A stretch of DNA of 64,000 bases from Sideroxydans sp. (GCA_027310725.1 DAIDAG010000054.1:29941-93940); one strand, 5' to 3'; positions 25,723 through 33,921 are shown, counted from the stretch's first letter. Translations and numbers: made by a program. Notes: generated from the sequence alone by a model not told the origin.

Positions 25723-26131
25723 AAAGGCAAAAACTTCTACTCCCGTTCAGCACAACAGTTTATCCGCTGCGCTGTTTTCCAATACGCAACAACGGGTGCT
25801 GGGATTATTGTTCGGGCAGCCACAACGCAGTTTCTTTGCCACCGAGTTGATCGGGTTGTCCGGCGGCGGTTCCGGTGCGGTGCAGCGCGAGTTGAAACGC
25901 CTGGATGAAAGCGGCTTGGTGACAGTCAAGCGCTTGGGAAACCAGAAGCACTATCAGGCGAACCCGCGGTCACCGATCTTTTCCGAACTATGCGGCATCG
26001 TGCAAAAGACCGCGGAATCGGCCGAGCCGTTGCCCGACCTCTCCATCCGTACCGAAGGGCTCCGCTCCGCCGCGTCGACGCGGCGCGAGAACGGCGAATG
26101 GCTGCGCATGTTCCACAATGCCAGGAAGTAA
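25715..26131 (+). CDS. Truncated HTH regulator of the nucleotidyltransferase-linked type, tail derived from purL
   Basis: The product is 138 residues. Residues 17-95 form a winged helix (FSNTQQRVLGLLFGQPQRSF, GSGAVQRELKRLDESGLVTV, NQKHYQANPRSPIFSEL). This matches the N-terminal HTH of proteins that normally continue into a MNT nucleotidyltransferase domain. Here the partner domain is absent: after about residue 100 the chain is low in similarity, then ends in RENGEWLRMFHNARK, a copy of the PurL C-terminus. It may still bind its own operator. It could be the relic of a transferred regulator or antitoxin-like gene that landed at the purL end. An in-frame ATG 25706 is an alternative start. Confidence 0.7.
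   Translation: MGIKAKTSTPVQHNSLSAALFSNTQQRVLGLLFGQPQRSFFATELIGLSGGGSGAVQRELKRLDESGLVTVKRLGNQKHYQANPRSPIFSELCGIVQKTAESAEPLPDLSIRTEGLRSAASTRRENGEWLRMFHNARK
26068..26085. repeat. 18-bp perfect palindrome at the HTH/purL-tail junction
   Basis: CGCCGCGTCGACGCGGCG is self-complementary and ends one base before direct repeat copy 2. It is part of the reading frame of the HTH gene (AASTRR). Confidence 0.8.
26087..26129 (+). repeat. Direct repeat copy 2: duplicated purL 3' end
   Basis: This is the second copy of the 43-base purL tail (mismatches only at offsets 11, 30 and 37), here forming the last codons of the HTH gene and followed by TAA. A short GTACCGAAGGG at about 26049 echoes GTACCCGAAGG just before copy 1, so the original duplication may have been longer. 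Confidence 0.9.
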
Positions 26132-26191
26132 GCGGGCTTGGCATTTCCCGCGCTGTCCTGGATCGCTCTGAAGCAGTCCTCTATTGCCGGC

Positions 26192-27556
26192 CTACCGGAT
26201 CCACACGGTCTTCGCGTTCACAAATTCATGTATCCCCAGCCTGGACAGCTCGCGTCCATAGCCCGAAGACTTGATGCCGCCGAACGGCAAGCGCGGATCG
26301 GATTTGACCATGCCGTTGATGAAGGTGCATCCGGCCTGGATACGGGTCGCCAGTTGTTCGGCCCGCGCCACGTCCTTGCTCCAGATCGATGAACCAAGCC
26401 CGAAACGGGTCTCGTTCGCGATGTTCAGCGCATCCTCCTCACTTGCGGCGCGAATCGCGATGGCGACCGGCCCGAACAGCTCCTCGTGGTAAGCGCAGGT
26501 TTTGGCGGTGACGCGATCCAGAATGGAGGGCTGGTAGAAGAATCCCGCGCGCTCCGCCGGCTTGCATCCGGTCACTGGGACCGCCCCCTGGGCAATCGAT
26601 TCGGTGACCTGCCGGTGCAGGTTGTCGCGCAGATCGAGGCGTGCCATGGGGCCGATCTGCGTGGTCTCGTCCATCGGGTCGCCGAGCTGGAGCGCCTCCA
26701 CTCTGGTTGTGAGGCGGTGCAGAAATTCTTCCGCGATCTGCGGCACGAGGATGAATCTCTTTGCCGCGATGCACGATTGCCCGCCATTGAGGTAGCGCGA
26801 GGCGACTGCCATATCGGTTGCCAATTCCAGATCGGCATCGTGCAGCACGATGAACGGGTCGGAGCCGCCCAATTCCAGCACGCATTTCTTCAGGTACTGG
26901 CCGGCACAGGCCGCCACTTTGCGTCCTGCCGCTTCCGATCCGGTGAGTGTGACTGCGTGGATATGCGGACTGGCGATCGCCCCGGCGACGTGTTCGACCT
27001 CGATCATCAGGTTCGTGAACAACCCCTCCGGCAGACCGCTGTCGCGAAAGATCGCCTCAATCGCCAGTGCGCACTGCGGCACATTGGGGGCGTGCTTCAA
27101 CGCGACAGCATTGCCCGCCATCAAGGCCGGAGCGGCTGCGCGGAACACTTGCCAGAAAGGAAAGTTCCACGGCATGACGGCGAGCAACACGCCGAGCGGG
27201 TAATGCGCGACATAACTCTTTCCTGCATCCGATGGAATCGGTTCGGCGCGCAGAAAATCCTCGGCATGCAGGGCATAAAAGTCGCAGGCACCCGCGCACT
27301 TCTCGACTTCGGCGCGCGCCTCGCGTAGCGGTTTGCCCATTTCCAGCGTGATGAGTGCCGCATATTGCCCAAGCTGCGCGCGTAACCGGGTCGCTGCATT
27401 GCGCAGTATTTCGGCGCGTTGGGAGAAAGGGTTTTGCGCCCACAGTTGCTGCGCGCTGTGGGCTTTTTGCAATGCGCTATTTAAAAGATCGACATCCCAA
27501 CTGGTGTGGGACTGGATCAGCTGATCGTTGGCCGGGTTGCGGCTTGTGAAGGACAT
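26192..27556 (-). CDS. NAD(P)-dependent succinate-semialdehyde dehydrogenase-type aldehyde dehydrogenase
   Basis: The product is 454 residues from ATG 27556. It is an aldehyde dehydrogenase fold with VMPWNFPFWQVFRAAAPALM, the VLELGGSDPFIVL active-site glutamate and the catalytic Cys in NGGQSCIAAKRF. The length and the C-terminus (FGGIKSSGYGRELSRLGIHE) fit the short SSADH group (Sad/YneI type) that oxidises succinate semialdehyde. The substrate is a family-level inference. It has no obvious operon partner; the upstream neighbour is divergent. Confidence 0.88.
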   Translation of the reverse strand: MSFTSRNPANDQLIQSHTSWDVDLLNSALQKAHSAQQLWAQNPFSQRAEILRNAATRLRAQLGQYAALITLEMGKPLREARAEVEKCAGACDFYALHAEDFLRAEPIPSDAGKSYVAHYPLGVLLAVMPWNFPFWQVFRAAAPALMAGNAVALKHAPNVPQCALAIEAIFRDSGLPEGLFTNLMIEVEHVAGAIASPHIHAVTLTGSEAAGRKVAACAGQYLKKCVLELGGSDPFIVLHDADLELATDMAVASRYLNGGQSCIAAKRFILVPQIAEEFLHRLTTRVEALQLGDPMDETTQIGPMARLDLRDNLHRQVTESIAQGAVPVTGCKPAERAGFFYQPSILDRVTAKTCAYHEELFGPVAIAIRAASEEDALNIANETRFGLGSSIWSKDVARAEQLATRIQAGCTFINGMVKSDPRLPFGGIKSSGYGRELSRLGIHEFVNAKTVWIR

Positions 27557-27731
27557 GTTCTTCGTGCCTTTAGGGGTTGTCGGATAGCCGGGAATTCCGT
27601 TCCTCCGGTGAGTCCATATTAACCATTTATCCGAATTTGGTCGTCCGTTTGTCGTTTTCGATAAAAGCGCAAGTCGATACCCATTATTCTCGTAGAGCAA
27701 TTATTGCCGAATATGCAGAAAGGGGGAGATC

Positions 27732-28400
27732 TTGGAAATACATTTCAAAACCAAAGAAGTGGCCATATTGCTGGCGGCTTCATTGATGAGCTTTCTGGCC
27801 AATATTCCCGATTCCATTCTGGGTAATCTGGTCGACAAAAGGATATTGCTGGTCGCATTGGCGACCCTGGTGGTTGTAGCGATGTTCCGCTATTTGCGGA
27901 TGCTGCTGTTGTTAACCATTTCAATTCTGGCGATCGGAGCCAACCTTCCGGCGGAAATGGCAACCGCGTTGGGTATCAGCCAGACGGCATTGCTCGTGTC
28001 CCTTGGTGTCGTGGTTGCGCTCACGCTGCTGAACCGCTACATGAACTGGTTGCCCACCGATAAGGAATCGCCTCCTCCGGAGACCGGGGATGTACGCCAG
28101 GCCCTGCTTGCCGCAATTGAAAAAGGCGACAAGGCTACCGTGGAGCGGCTGTTGGGCATGAACGCAAACGTCAACTTCACGCTGTACGGCACGACTCCCT
28201 TGCATTTGGCTGCCGAGAAAGGCTACCCCGAGATCGTGCGGCTGCTCATCGCCTATGGGGCTGACTTTCAAAAGGAGAATGCGGAGGGAAAAACCCCCCT
28301 GGATGTGGCTTTGTCAAAAATGAAGTTCATCCAGACCGAGGAGATACTCATTAACGCCCATAATTCTTATGGTGCGATCTATGGCCGGTCGGAAACTTGA
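27732..28400 (+). CDS. Membrane protein with C-terminal ankyrin repeats
   Basis: The product is 222 residues. TTG 27732 is selected because AGGGGGAGA sits 5 bases upstream and no ATG fits. Three or four membrane spans fill residues 10-105. The cytoplasmic part has two ankyrin repeats (VRQALLAAIEKGDKATVERL; YGTTPLHLAAEKGYPEIVRL; GKTPLDVALSKMK). Ankyrin repeats mediate protein binding; the partner is unknown. A strong terminator follows at 28501. Confidence 0.75.
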   Translation: MEIHFKTKEVAILLAASLMSFLANIPDSILGNLVDKRILLVALATLVVVAMFRYLRMLLLLTISILAIGANLPAEMATALGISQTALLVSLGVVVALTLLNRYMNWLPTDKESPPPETGDVRQALLAAIEKGDKATVERLLGMNANVNFTLYGTTPLHLAAEKGYPEIVRLLIAYGADFQKENAEGKTPLDVALSKMKFIQTEEILINAHNSYGAIYGRSET

Positions 28401-28500
28401 AAGGTTGCAGAGATGGAATATGGAAACCCATGCTGCAGTCTGGGAAATGGCTGCACCTGAAGGTTCCGTCGTCGTAAAGCCGTAAGGCTTCGTGACGAGA

Positions 28501-28526
28501 AAAAAGCGACCGTCGGGTCGCTTTTT
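28501..28526. terminator. Terminator hairpin (GCGACC family)
   Basis: AAAAAGCGACC-GTCG-GGTCGCTTTTT is an 11-bp perfect stem with A and T runs on both sides, able to work in both directions. It closes the ankyrin gene before tpm. Similar hairpins occur at 38432, 42724, 44272 and 59275. Confidence 0.9.
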
Positions 28527-28592
28527 ATTTGCATGTTCCGCTGTAAACTTTGCGCCTTGCCGTGTGGCATTTCCAAACATGAAGGTGCGAAC

Positions 28593-29249
28593 ATGAAAAA
28601 GGAATTTTGGCTGGAACGCTGGGAGCGGGCGGAGATCGGTTTTCACCAGAACGAGATCAACCCGTATTTGCGTCAATTCTGGAAAGAGTTGCCTTGTTCA
28701 GGCAGCGGCGAGGTGTTCGTGCCGCTGTGCGGCAAGAGCCAGGACATGGCGTGGCTGCGCCAGCAAGGATGCACGGTGCTGGGGGTGGAGCTCAGCTCCA
28801 TAGCGGTGCAGGATTTTTTCACGGAAAGCGGAAAATCACCGACGCATACCAAAAACGACAAGTTCGAAACGTGCGAGGCAGACGGCATTCGCATCCTGTG
28901 CGGGGATTTCTTCGACCTGGGCAGGAAAGACCTGGCGAACATCAGCGCGGTGTACGACCGCGCATCGCTGGTGGCCTTGCCGCCGGACATGCGCGAGCGT
29001 TATGCGCGCCACCTGGTGGATATCCTGCCGCCCGGGACGAAAATCCTGCTGATCACGTTCGATTATCCGCAGGCGGAGATGCAGGGGCCGCCGTTTGCGG
29101 TGTCGACAAGCGAAGTCGAGGCGCTCTACGGCAAGTACGCCGAGATACGCCAGCTGGCACAGAAAGACACGTTGCCGGAAAACCCGCGCTTCGCACAACG
29201 CGGCGTGAGCCGTATGGAGGAGAGCATTTTTCTGCTGACCTTGCGCTAG
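28593..29249 (+). CDS. tpm: Thiopurine S-methyltransferase (TPMT family)
   Basis: The product is 218 residues, the standard length for bacterial Tpm. Motifs: FWLERWERAEIGFHQNEINP, VPLCGKSQDMAWL, GVELSSIAVQDFF (AdoMet site) and YDRASLVALPPDMRERYARH. These enzymes methylate thiopurines and, in bacteria, selenium and tellurium oxyanions, giving tellurite resistance. The start ATG 28593 follows the family N-terminus. It is a single gene between a terminator and a repeat pair. Confidence 0.93.
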   Translation: MKKEFWLERWERAEIGFHQNEINPYLRQFWKELPCSGSGEVFVPLCGKSQDMAWLRQQGCTVLGVELSSIAVQDFFTESGKSPTHTKNDKFETCEADGIRILCGDFFDLGRKDLANISAVYDRASLVALPPDMRERYARHLVDILPPGTKILLITFDYPQAEMQGPPFAVSTSEVEALYGKYAEIRQLAQKDTLPENPRFAQRGVSRMEESIFLLTLR

Positions 29250-29381
29250 AGTGTGACGCTGCCTGCGTTGGCGCAATTCCATTCGCGCATGACAAATCCT
29301 GATTGGCTAAGAACTCAGTTAACCTCCTTTTCCGCAGGCGAAAGAAAAGGTTTAACGCAAATTGTCCGTTAGCAGAATCTG

Positions 29382-29506
29382 CGTCATTCCGGCGCAGGCC
29401 GGAATCCAGACGATTAAAAAATCCCTACAAAAGTGGGGCAACATGATGGTTTTGTCCGCTTCGCGGAATGTTTTTATGGCTGGATTCCGGCCTGCGCCGG
29501 AATGAC
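29382..29506. repeat. REP-like inverted pair
   Basis: A 27-base element GTCATTCCGGCGCAGGCCGG (and on, 29382-29408) recurs as its exact inverse at 29480-29506, with 71 bases between. Each arm also contains TTCCGGC...GCCGGAA, so it folds on its own. This is the very common proteobacterial CATTCCGG...CCGGAAT intergenic repeat, in the head-to-head pairing typical of REP/BIME units. No gene lies in 29250-29533. Confidence 0.9.
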
Positions 29507-29533
29507 AGTCTGTGGAGGATGTCGCCAACGCGA

Positions 29534-30109
29534 TCAAGTGACGGTAAGCCCCAGCGAGCACCAGTCCTGCATGCCTCCGCGATACCATTTGAGCTTGCCG
29601 GCGGGGTAGCCCAGGGCGAGCAGGGTGCGGATGTAGTTCGGCGTCTGTCCGCACCACGGCCCATTGCAGAAGATCGCGACCGTGCAGGCGGCGCTGAAGT
29701 CGTAAGTCCCGGCGGTTTCTTTCACTTCAAAAGACTCGATCAATGTCTTCTTCACGCCGGGCAGGTCTGTGGCCTGGCCTGCCATGTTCTGCGCATAAGG
29801 GATGTTGACTGAGCCGGGAATGGTGCCCTTCGCATACCAGTCCGGCGTGCGGGAATCGACGACCATGAGCTTGCTCTCTCCCTTACGTATGCGCTGCAGG
29901 CAGTCCAGCACTTCCAGTTCGCCCAGCGTTTCCACTCCCGGCGCCAGTTGCATCGGCTGGATGCAATACGGCGGGCACTTGCGCGCGATGACGGCATAAT
30001 CCGTCCTGATCGTCGCTGCCGGGTCCTGTTCGCGTTGTATCGTGACGGGTTTGCCCAGGTGCAGTACTTCCACCGTCGGCATGCCTGCGCATATGTTGTA
30101 GTCGGTCAT
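29534..30109 (-). CDS. Rhodanese-domain protein
   Basis: The product is 191 residues with no signal peptide. A single rhodanese domain covers about 70-188: LMVVDSRTPDWYAKGTIPGS (start of the fold) and the active loop FCNGPWCGQTPNYI with Cys in a six-residue CNGPWCG loop, then KLKWYRGGMQDW. Rhodaneses transfer sulfane sulfur to thiophilic acceptors; the physiological acceptor is unknown. The 70-residue N-terminal part, with Cys7, Cys45 and Cys49, has no domain I can name. Confidence 0.85.
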   Translation of the reverse strand: MTDYNICAGMPTVEVLHLGKPVTIQREQDPAATIRTDYAVIARKCPPYCIQPMQLAPGVETLGELEVLDCLQRIRKGESKLMVVDSRTPDWYAKGTIPGSVNIPYAQNMAGQATDLPGVKKTLIESFEVKETAGTYDFSAACTVAIFCNGPWCGQTPNYIRTLLALGYPAGKLKWYRGGMQDWCSLGLTVT

Positions 30110-30312
30110 GGCGATTCTGTGTCTGGAAATATCGTGAGGGTATTGATTGTACCGGAGTCGATATTGATGAGTCCGTTCGTGTTGAGCTTGATGGAACTAC
30201 CAGCCATTCGACCAAGCCCGCAAGCGGGCAAGTCGCTGGTCATATCGAAGGGCGGATTCCGCATCTGATTGATTGTGCGTCATCGTCCCTTCAGTTCTCT
30301 CACGCCTGATAC

Positions 30313-30504
30313 CTACTTCTTATCGCCTTTGCTGGCGTCCTCAATTTTGTCTCCGGCTTTTTCAAGCTGCTGCCCGGTTTTATCGACTGCATTGTCGACT
30401 GCTTTGCCGGCTTTTTCTGCCGGGCCTTCCTTCTGGCAGGCGGACAGCATCACAATGATCGCACTCATGATGAGGGTCGCACTGATGGTTTTTTGAATCT
30501 TCAT
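30313..30504 (-). CDS. Small lipoprotein
   Basis: The product is 63 residues. ATG 30504 is used because GGGAGAAA precedes it. The signal peptide ends in MLSAC (Cys near 23). The mature part is a charged amphipathic helix (EKAGKAVDNAVDKTGQQLEK) typical of small stress-induced outer-membrane lipoproteins. No specific family is assigned. It may belong with the neighbouring CsbD-like stress gene. Confidence 0.7.
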   Translation of the reverse strand: MKIQKTISATLIMSAIIVMLSACQKEGPAEKAGKAVDNAVDKTGQQLEKAGDKIEDASKGDKK

Positions 30505-30650
30505 TTTGAGTTTCTCCCGATGATGTAATGAGGGCACATTCTCCGTGTCCTTCGAAGGTATATATCTCAAGGCGAACAGCTAAAGCAGTGATTAGCTCTT
30601 GCAGCACCCGGCGACTGCCCGCTGCCGCCAATGAGCGTCACTGTAACGAA

Positions 30651-30824
30651 TCAGATACGCTTGATGGCTTCCTTGACATCGCCAAAGGATTTTTCGGCTT
30701 TGCCGGCGATTTGCTTGTTGAGGCCTTTGACTTGCTGCTCTTTGCTGCCAACCAGCTTGCCGGCTTCTTCTTGTACCTTGCCGGCGACATCCTTTGCAGC
30801 ACCTTTGATTTGATTCTTGTTCAT
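30651..30824 (-). CDS. CsbD family stress protein
   Basis: The product is 57 residues from ATG 30824, with GGAGAA 8 bases upstream. MNKNQIKGAAKDVAGKVQEE followed by GKxxGSKEQQVKG is the hallmark of the CsbD/YjbJ family, small helical proteins made under stress. The molecular role is unknown. It lies between a small lipoprotein gene and a KTSC gene on the same strand. Confidence 0.88.
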   Translation of the reverse strand: MNKNQIKGAAKDVAGKVQEEAGKLVGSKEQQVKGLNKQIAGKAEKSFGDVKEAIKRI

Positions 30825-30931
30825 GATCACGTTCTCCATTCAAGTTGGCAGGTCAGCCCTGCTGGAGTTTCAGATTGGACGAAAAGATGCCGCAAATCTG
30901 TGCGGTAACATACCTAAAAAAGGCCTCGCTA

Positions 30932-31195
30932 CTATTTTTTGGTGAATAGATCATCAAGTGGATTCTTTCCATCAGATGCGATACCCGAAACCTTCTTAAC
31001 GGTGAACTCCTCTTCGAGGTTGTCCCGATAAAAGCTCCAGGCCGCCCCCGAGCTGCTCAGCCGGCGCCAGATGTCCTCCCCGACGCCGCTGTATTGGAGC
31101 GTGTCGCCATTGTCGAGCTGTACCTGCAGGATGCGTGCTCGCGCATCGTAGCCGATGGCGCGCAGCTTGCCGGAATTGATCTTTTTCATTTCCAT
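30932..31195 (-). CDS. KTSC domain protein
   Basis: The product is 87 residues (or 85 from the next ATG). KKINSGKLRAIGYDARARIL, then VQLDNGDTLQYSGVGEDIW and AAWSFYRDNLEEEF, fits the KTSC domain, a small beta-rich module found alone or attached to lysyl-tRNA synthetase relatives. No activity is known. The DUF4124 gene ends 23 bases upstream on the same strand, so both may be driven by the promoter at 31771-31800. Confidence 0.75.
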   Translation of the reverse strand: MEMKKINSGKLRAIGYDARARILQVQLDNGDTLQYSGVGEDIWRRLSSSGAAWSFYRDNLEEEFTVKKVSGIASDGKNPLDDLFTKK

Positions 31196-31218
31196 CGTTC
31201 TGGGGTTCCGGTGGTTAT

Positions 31219-31611
31219 CTATTTGGACCACACGACGTTGCCGTTGACCGAATAGGGCGAACATCCGGCATCCAATGTAGCCAGTTTTTGATCCACGAAA
31301 TCCGACTTGCCGACGAAGCTGATCACGCGTCCATCGCTGCAGATCACAAAGGCCTTTGGATTGGGCTTGGACAAAAAAGCCTCATAAGCACCGCGCTGCT
31401 TGTCGGGCACAGGCAAGGGGACGGCATCGACGTTGCTGCCGCCCGATTGTGACGACTGTTGACTTGAGGTATGGATGGTCTGGGAGGTGCTGCCCGGCGG
31501 GCATGGACGCTCTGAATAAACCAGGCCTTCGGGTGTCTGGCATTTGAACACGCTTGCCTGTGTTGCCGAAGCCGTCAGAGCGAGTACGATCAACAGGAGT
31601 ATTTGTTTCAT
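31219..31611 (-). CDS. Exported DUF4124 protein
   Basis: The product is 130 residues. ATG 31611 is chosen because the signal peptide (ILLLIVLALTASATQA) starts there and GGGGAAG stands 4-10 bases upstream. After cleavage comes SVFKCQTPEGLVYSERPCPP, the DUF4124 motif, then a Ser/Gln linker and a second small domain with two cysteines (VICSDGRV, DAGCSPYS). It is periplasmic, function unknown. Its 5' leader is homologous to the leader of the spanin pair. Confidence 0.8.
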   Translation of the reverse strand: MKQILLLIVLALTASATQASVFKCQTPEGLVYSERPCPPGSTSQTIHTSSQQSSQSGGSNVDAVPLPVPDKQRGAYEAFLSKPNPKAFVICSDGRVISFVGKSDFVDQKLATLDAGCSPYSVNGNVVWSK

Positions 31612-31614
31612 GGC

Positions 31615-31801
31615 TTCCCCTTTTTTGAACAAGTGATGCTGTTGGCGATGAGGCTTCCCGGTCGCGCGGGTATCGTCTTGCGCCAGACCTCCTGTTCCGG
31701 GGACGCCGCCGAGAGCCCCGCACCGAACTTGCGGTGCAGTGTGCGAGTGGCGGATCTGCAAGTCGCACGCACTTTATGTGAGTTGATCGGGTAGTGTCAA
31801 T
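31615..31801 (-). promoter_or_regulatory. Promoter plus conserved leader, copy 1 (for DUF4124)
   Basis: Reading the minus strand: -35 TTGACA (31795-31800), 18-bp spacer beginning CTACCCGA, -10 TAAAGT (31771-31776). A leader of about 150 nt follows and ends in a TTGTTC-A6-GGGGAA block that is the ribosome-binding site. Segments shared with copy 2 (34505-34746) include CTTGCAGATCCGCCAC, CAGGAGG..CTGGCGCAAG, GGGAAG and TTGTTCAAAAAAGGGGAA. A local hairpin GCACCG-N6-CGGTGC is visible. I know no RNA family that matches. Confidence 0.7.
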
Positions 31802-31997
31802 AAAGCTGTCAGGGGATAATGTTTTATAGACCAAGATGAAATCAAATTTAACAAATCGGGCCGGTCGCACTCTGAACGGCATTAAAGCGCTGCCAATGTT
31901 CGTTAACAGACCGATTGCTTCGTGTTCCCCGGGTACATTTGTCACAAATTATCGCCACTCTATTCAGAATGGCTGATTAATGACCGGCGGGGGATAT

Positions 31998-32198
31998 ATG
32001 TGCTCAAAGAGTTTTTTGGCTCGGTGGGAAATGTACTTCAAGGCAAAAGACTCGGCCTCAAGGGAAGAGAAAGCTGAATTGCCCCTGAATCCACAACATG
32101 AAGGCCGCGAAATCGACAGCCCCATAGTCGAGGATTCCAAAATGGAGGACATAAATCCCAATCCTGATATGTCGAAGCCTATTCACCTCTCGACATAA
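31998..32198 (+). CDS. Small hypothetical protein
   Basis: The product is 66 residues from ATG 31998, which has a strong GGCGGGGG 5 bases upstream; a longer start at 31980 lacks one. The product is polar and charged (FKAKDSASREEKAELPLNPQ) with no signal peptide or span. I recognise no family. The good ribosome site is the only support for expression. Confidence 0.4.
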   Translation: MCSKSFLARWEMYFKAKDSASREEKAELPLNPQHEGREIDSPIVEDSKMEDINPNPDMSKPIHLST

Positions 32199-32315
32199 GC
32201 AATGACTTACCCGCCGTGCTTTGCCGGGAGCGAACGGGCTTCGAATCACACGGCTCTGCACCGCAATTATTTCTTTGATTGTGCAGGTCGCCGGTAAATC
32301 AGGCGGATCGGATCG

Positions 32316-32954
32316 TCAGAAATTATAGATGCCGATGTAATGCGTTGTTTCCTGTTGCTCGTTCTTCACGGCGGTTATAGTCAGCCAGAACGGATGAAGG
32401 ATGCGCCCTCCCTTGGTCATGATGTGGATCTCGCCGCTCCAGGAGCCATCCTCTAACAGATGTCTCCAGAGTTTTTCATAGTAGTTTTTGTCATGCATTC
32501 CCGATTTGAACATGCGCGGATTCCGGCCGACGATCTCTTCCTGGCTGTAGCCGGTCTTTTCCAGGAACTTCTGGTTGGCCCGGATGATGTTGGCCTTCGC
32601 ATCGGTGATCAACGACGGATCCTTGATCTCGAACGCGACGGCGGCGATGCGCAGCTCAGCCTCGATCCGCTTGCGCTCGGCGATGTTAAGGATCAAGGGG
32701 CGAAAGATCAGATAGTAAAAAATGGGGAACAGCAGCAGGGTCAGCAACGAGGCATCCAGCAATGCCTCCCCTGTTTTGGACAAGTGCGTAAGCGAAAGCA
32801 CCATATCCATTACCACCACTTCGATGAAGAATACCGAGCCGATCAATACGATCAGCAACTTTCTCACCGACCGATAACTATCATCGTCCGGTTTCTTTTG
32901 CAGGGCTGAGGGCTCGCTGGGCATGGTTCGTTGATCCTGGTTATGAATTTCCAT
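32316..32954 (-). CDS. Membrane PAS sensor lacking an output domain
   Basis: The product is 212 residues with two membrane spans (about 33-54 and 66-86) and a PAS domain from about 100 (IAAVAFEIKDPSLITDAKAN, then GYSQEEIVGRNPRMFKSG, then THYIGIYNF). The PAS domain is closely related to the third PAS domain of the GGDEF/EAL protein at 40211-42619. There it continues into DITERK and GGDEF; here the frame stops at exactly that point. The DNA beyond the stop shows no GGDEF remnant. It is probably a 3'-truncated cyclase gene or a naturally output-less sensor. Confidence 0.75.
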   Translation of the reverse strand: MEIHNQDQRTMPSEPSALQKKPDDDSYRSVRKLLIVLIGSVFFIEVVVMDMVLSLTHLSKTGEALLDASLLTLLLFPIFYYLIFRPLILNIAERKRIEAELRIAAVAFEIKDPSLITDAKANIIRANQKFLEKTGYSQEEIVGRNPRMFKSGMHDKNYYEKLWRHLLEDGSWSGEIHIMTKGGRILHPFWLTITAVKNEQQETTHYIGIYNF

Positions 32955-33009
32955 GCGGACAAAAAACCTGCGTCTTCCCGCTTTCTCCCGGAACTAATCT
33001 TCTGCCGGT

Positions 33010-33432
33010 CTAATACTCAGCCTCGCGGACTTGCGGCATGCCTTCAGCTTCCCAGCGCGTGATTCCGCCGGCAAGATTGATCACCTTCTTATAGCCCATC
33101 ATCTGCAGCACGGCAGCTGCCATGGCCGAACGGCCGCTGGTGGCGCAGTAAACGACGATCTGCCGGTCGCGTGCGCCGGACAGGGGCGGGTAATGCTTGG
33201 GGTAGCTTGTGTCGGCGGCAGCCTCAATGATGCCGCGCGGCACGAGATGTGCGCCGTCAATATGGCCATGCTCGAATTCGGCGGCCTCGCGCACGTCGAC
33301 TAGCAACAGGTCTTCCTTGGAATCCAGCTTGGCTTTGAGTTCTGCAGGGGTGATCTCGGTGATGCAGGACTTGGCGGCGCGCACGAAGTCCATCAGGCCT
33401 GCAGGTTGTTCGGGTTTGAACAGGTTATACAT
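33010..33432 (-). CDS. Single-domain rhodanese
   Basis: The product is 140 residues. LLLVDVREAAEFEHGHIDGA and the active loop VVYCATSGRSAMAA (catalytic Cys) define a rhodanese. Cys23 in the N-terminal AAKSCITEITPAEL stretch is additional. It is cytoplasmic and likely a sulfurtransferase with an unknown acceptor. A promoter of the repeated TTGACT/TACAGT type lies 66-95 bases upstream (33498-33526). Confidence 0.9.
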   Translation of the reverse strand: MYNLFKPEQPAGLMDFVRAAKSCITEITPAELKAKLDSKEDLLLVDVREAAEFEHGHIDGAHLVPRGIIEAAADTSYPKHYPPLSGARDRQIVVYCATSGRSAMAAAVLQMMGYKKVINLAGGITRWEAEGMPQVREAEY

Positions 33433-33477
33433 TGTCGGTTCTTTCTTTCATGAGTAACGATGGATGATTGCGAAGTT

Positions 33478-33528
33478 CGGATCTGCAACTGGGACGAACT
33501 GTAGGGGACTTGACTGGGGCAGTCAATG
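33478..33528 (-). promoter_or_regulatory. Repeated-type promoter, copy 4 (for the rhodanese)
   Basis: On the minus strand: -35 TTGACT (33521-33526), 17-bp spacer, -10 TACAGT (33498-33503). The downstream bases CAGTTGCAGATCCG match the same segment of copies 1 and 2 (CTTGCAGATCCG). Confidence 0.6.
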
Positions 33529-33579
33529 CTACTGGTACAAGGGTTATGGGGGGGCATGCATTTGCGGGAATGGGGCTCC

Positions 33580-33921
33580 CTATTTTGCGCTGTTGATGGC
33601 ATCTATTTTTTTGTTGTACTCGTCAGTTGCGCGATTGCATTGCCTGATGGTCTTGATCAATGCATCGACGGTCATGCCGCATTCCCGCAGGGCTTGGCGA
33701 TCGGCCTGCATGGTGTCGACCACCGCGGCGAACGTCGCGTTGTCTTCAAGCTGTCCGGGCGGCAGACATTTGCTTGCCAGCAGTTGTGGGCTGGCATCGC
33801 AACCGACGGCATGGGGAACAACGGGCACGGTTCTGCATCCTGCCATGAACAGACTGGCCAACAACATTGGCGCGAGTCTTGAACAAATGAATCTCGACGA
33901 TCTCCTGAGTGCTTTCATCAT
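33580..33921 (-). CDS. Rz1-like outer-membrane spanin lipoprotein
   Basis: The product is 113 residues. The lipoprotein signal ends in LFMAGC (Cys29). The mature part has C-LPP and the pattern DNATFAAVVDTMQADRQALR, then ECGMTVDALIKTIRQCN. This recalls P2-type LysC and Rz1 proteins (CxxLP...NGxLxxAVDxxxxxxxxCxxKVDxxxxC). It overlaps the preceding coiled-coil gene by four bases, the Rz/Rz1 layout. Spanins fuse inner and outer membrane at the end of phage lysis. No holin or endolysin gene is nearby. Confidence 0.6.
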   Translation of the reverse strand: MMKALRRSSRFICSRLAPMLLASLFMAGCRTVPVVPHAVGCDASPQLLASKCLPPGQLEDNATFAAVVDTMQADRQALRECGMTVDALIKTIRQCNRATDEYNKKIDAINSAK

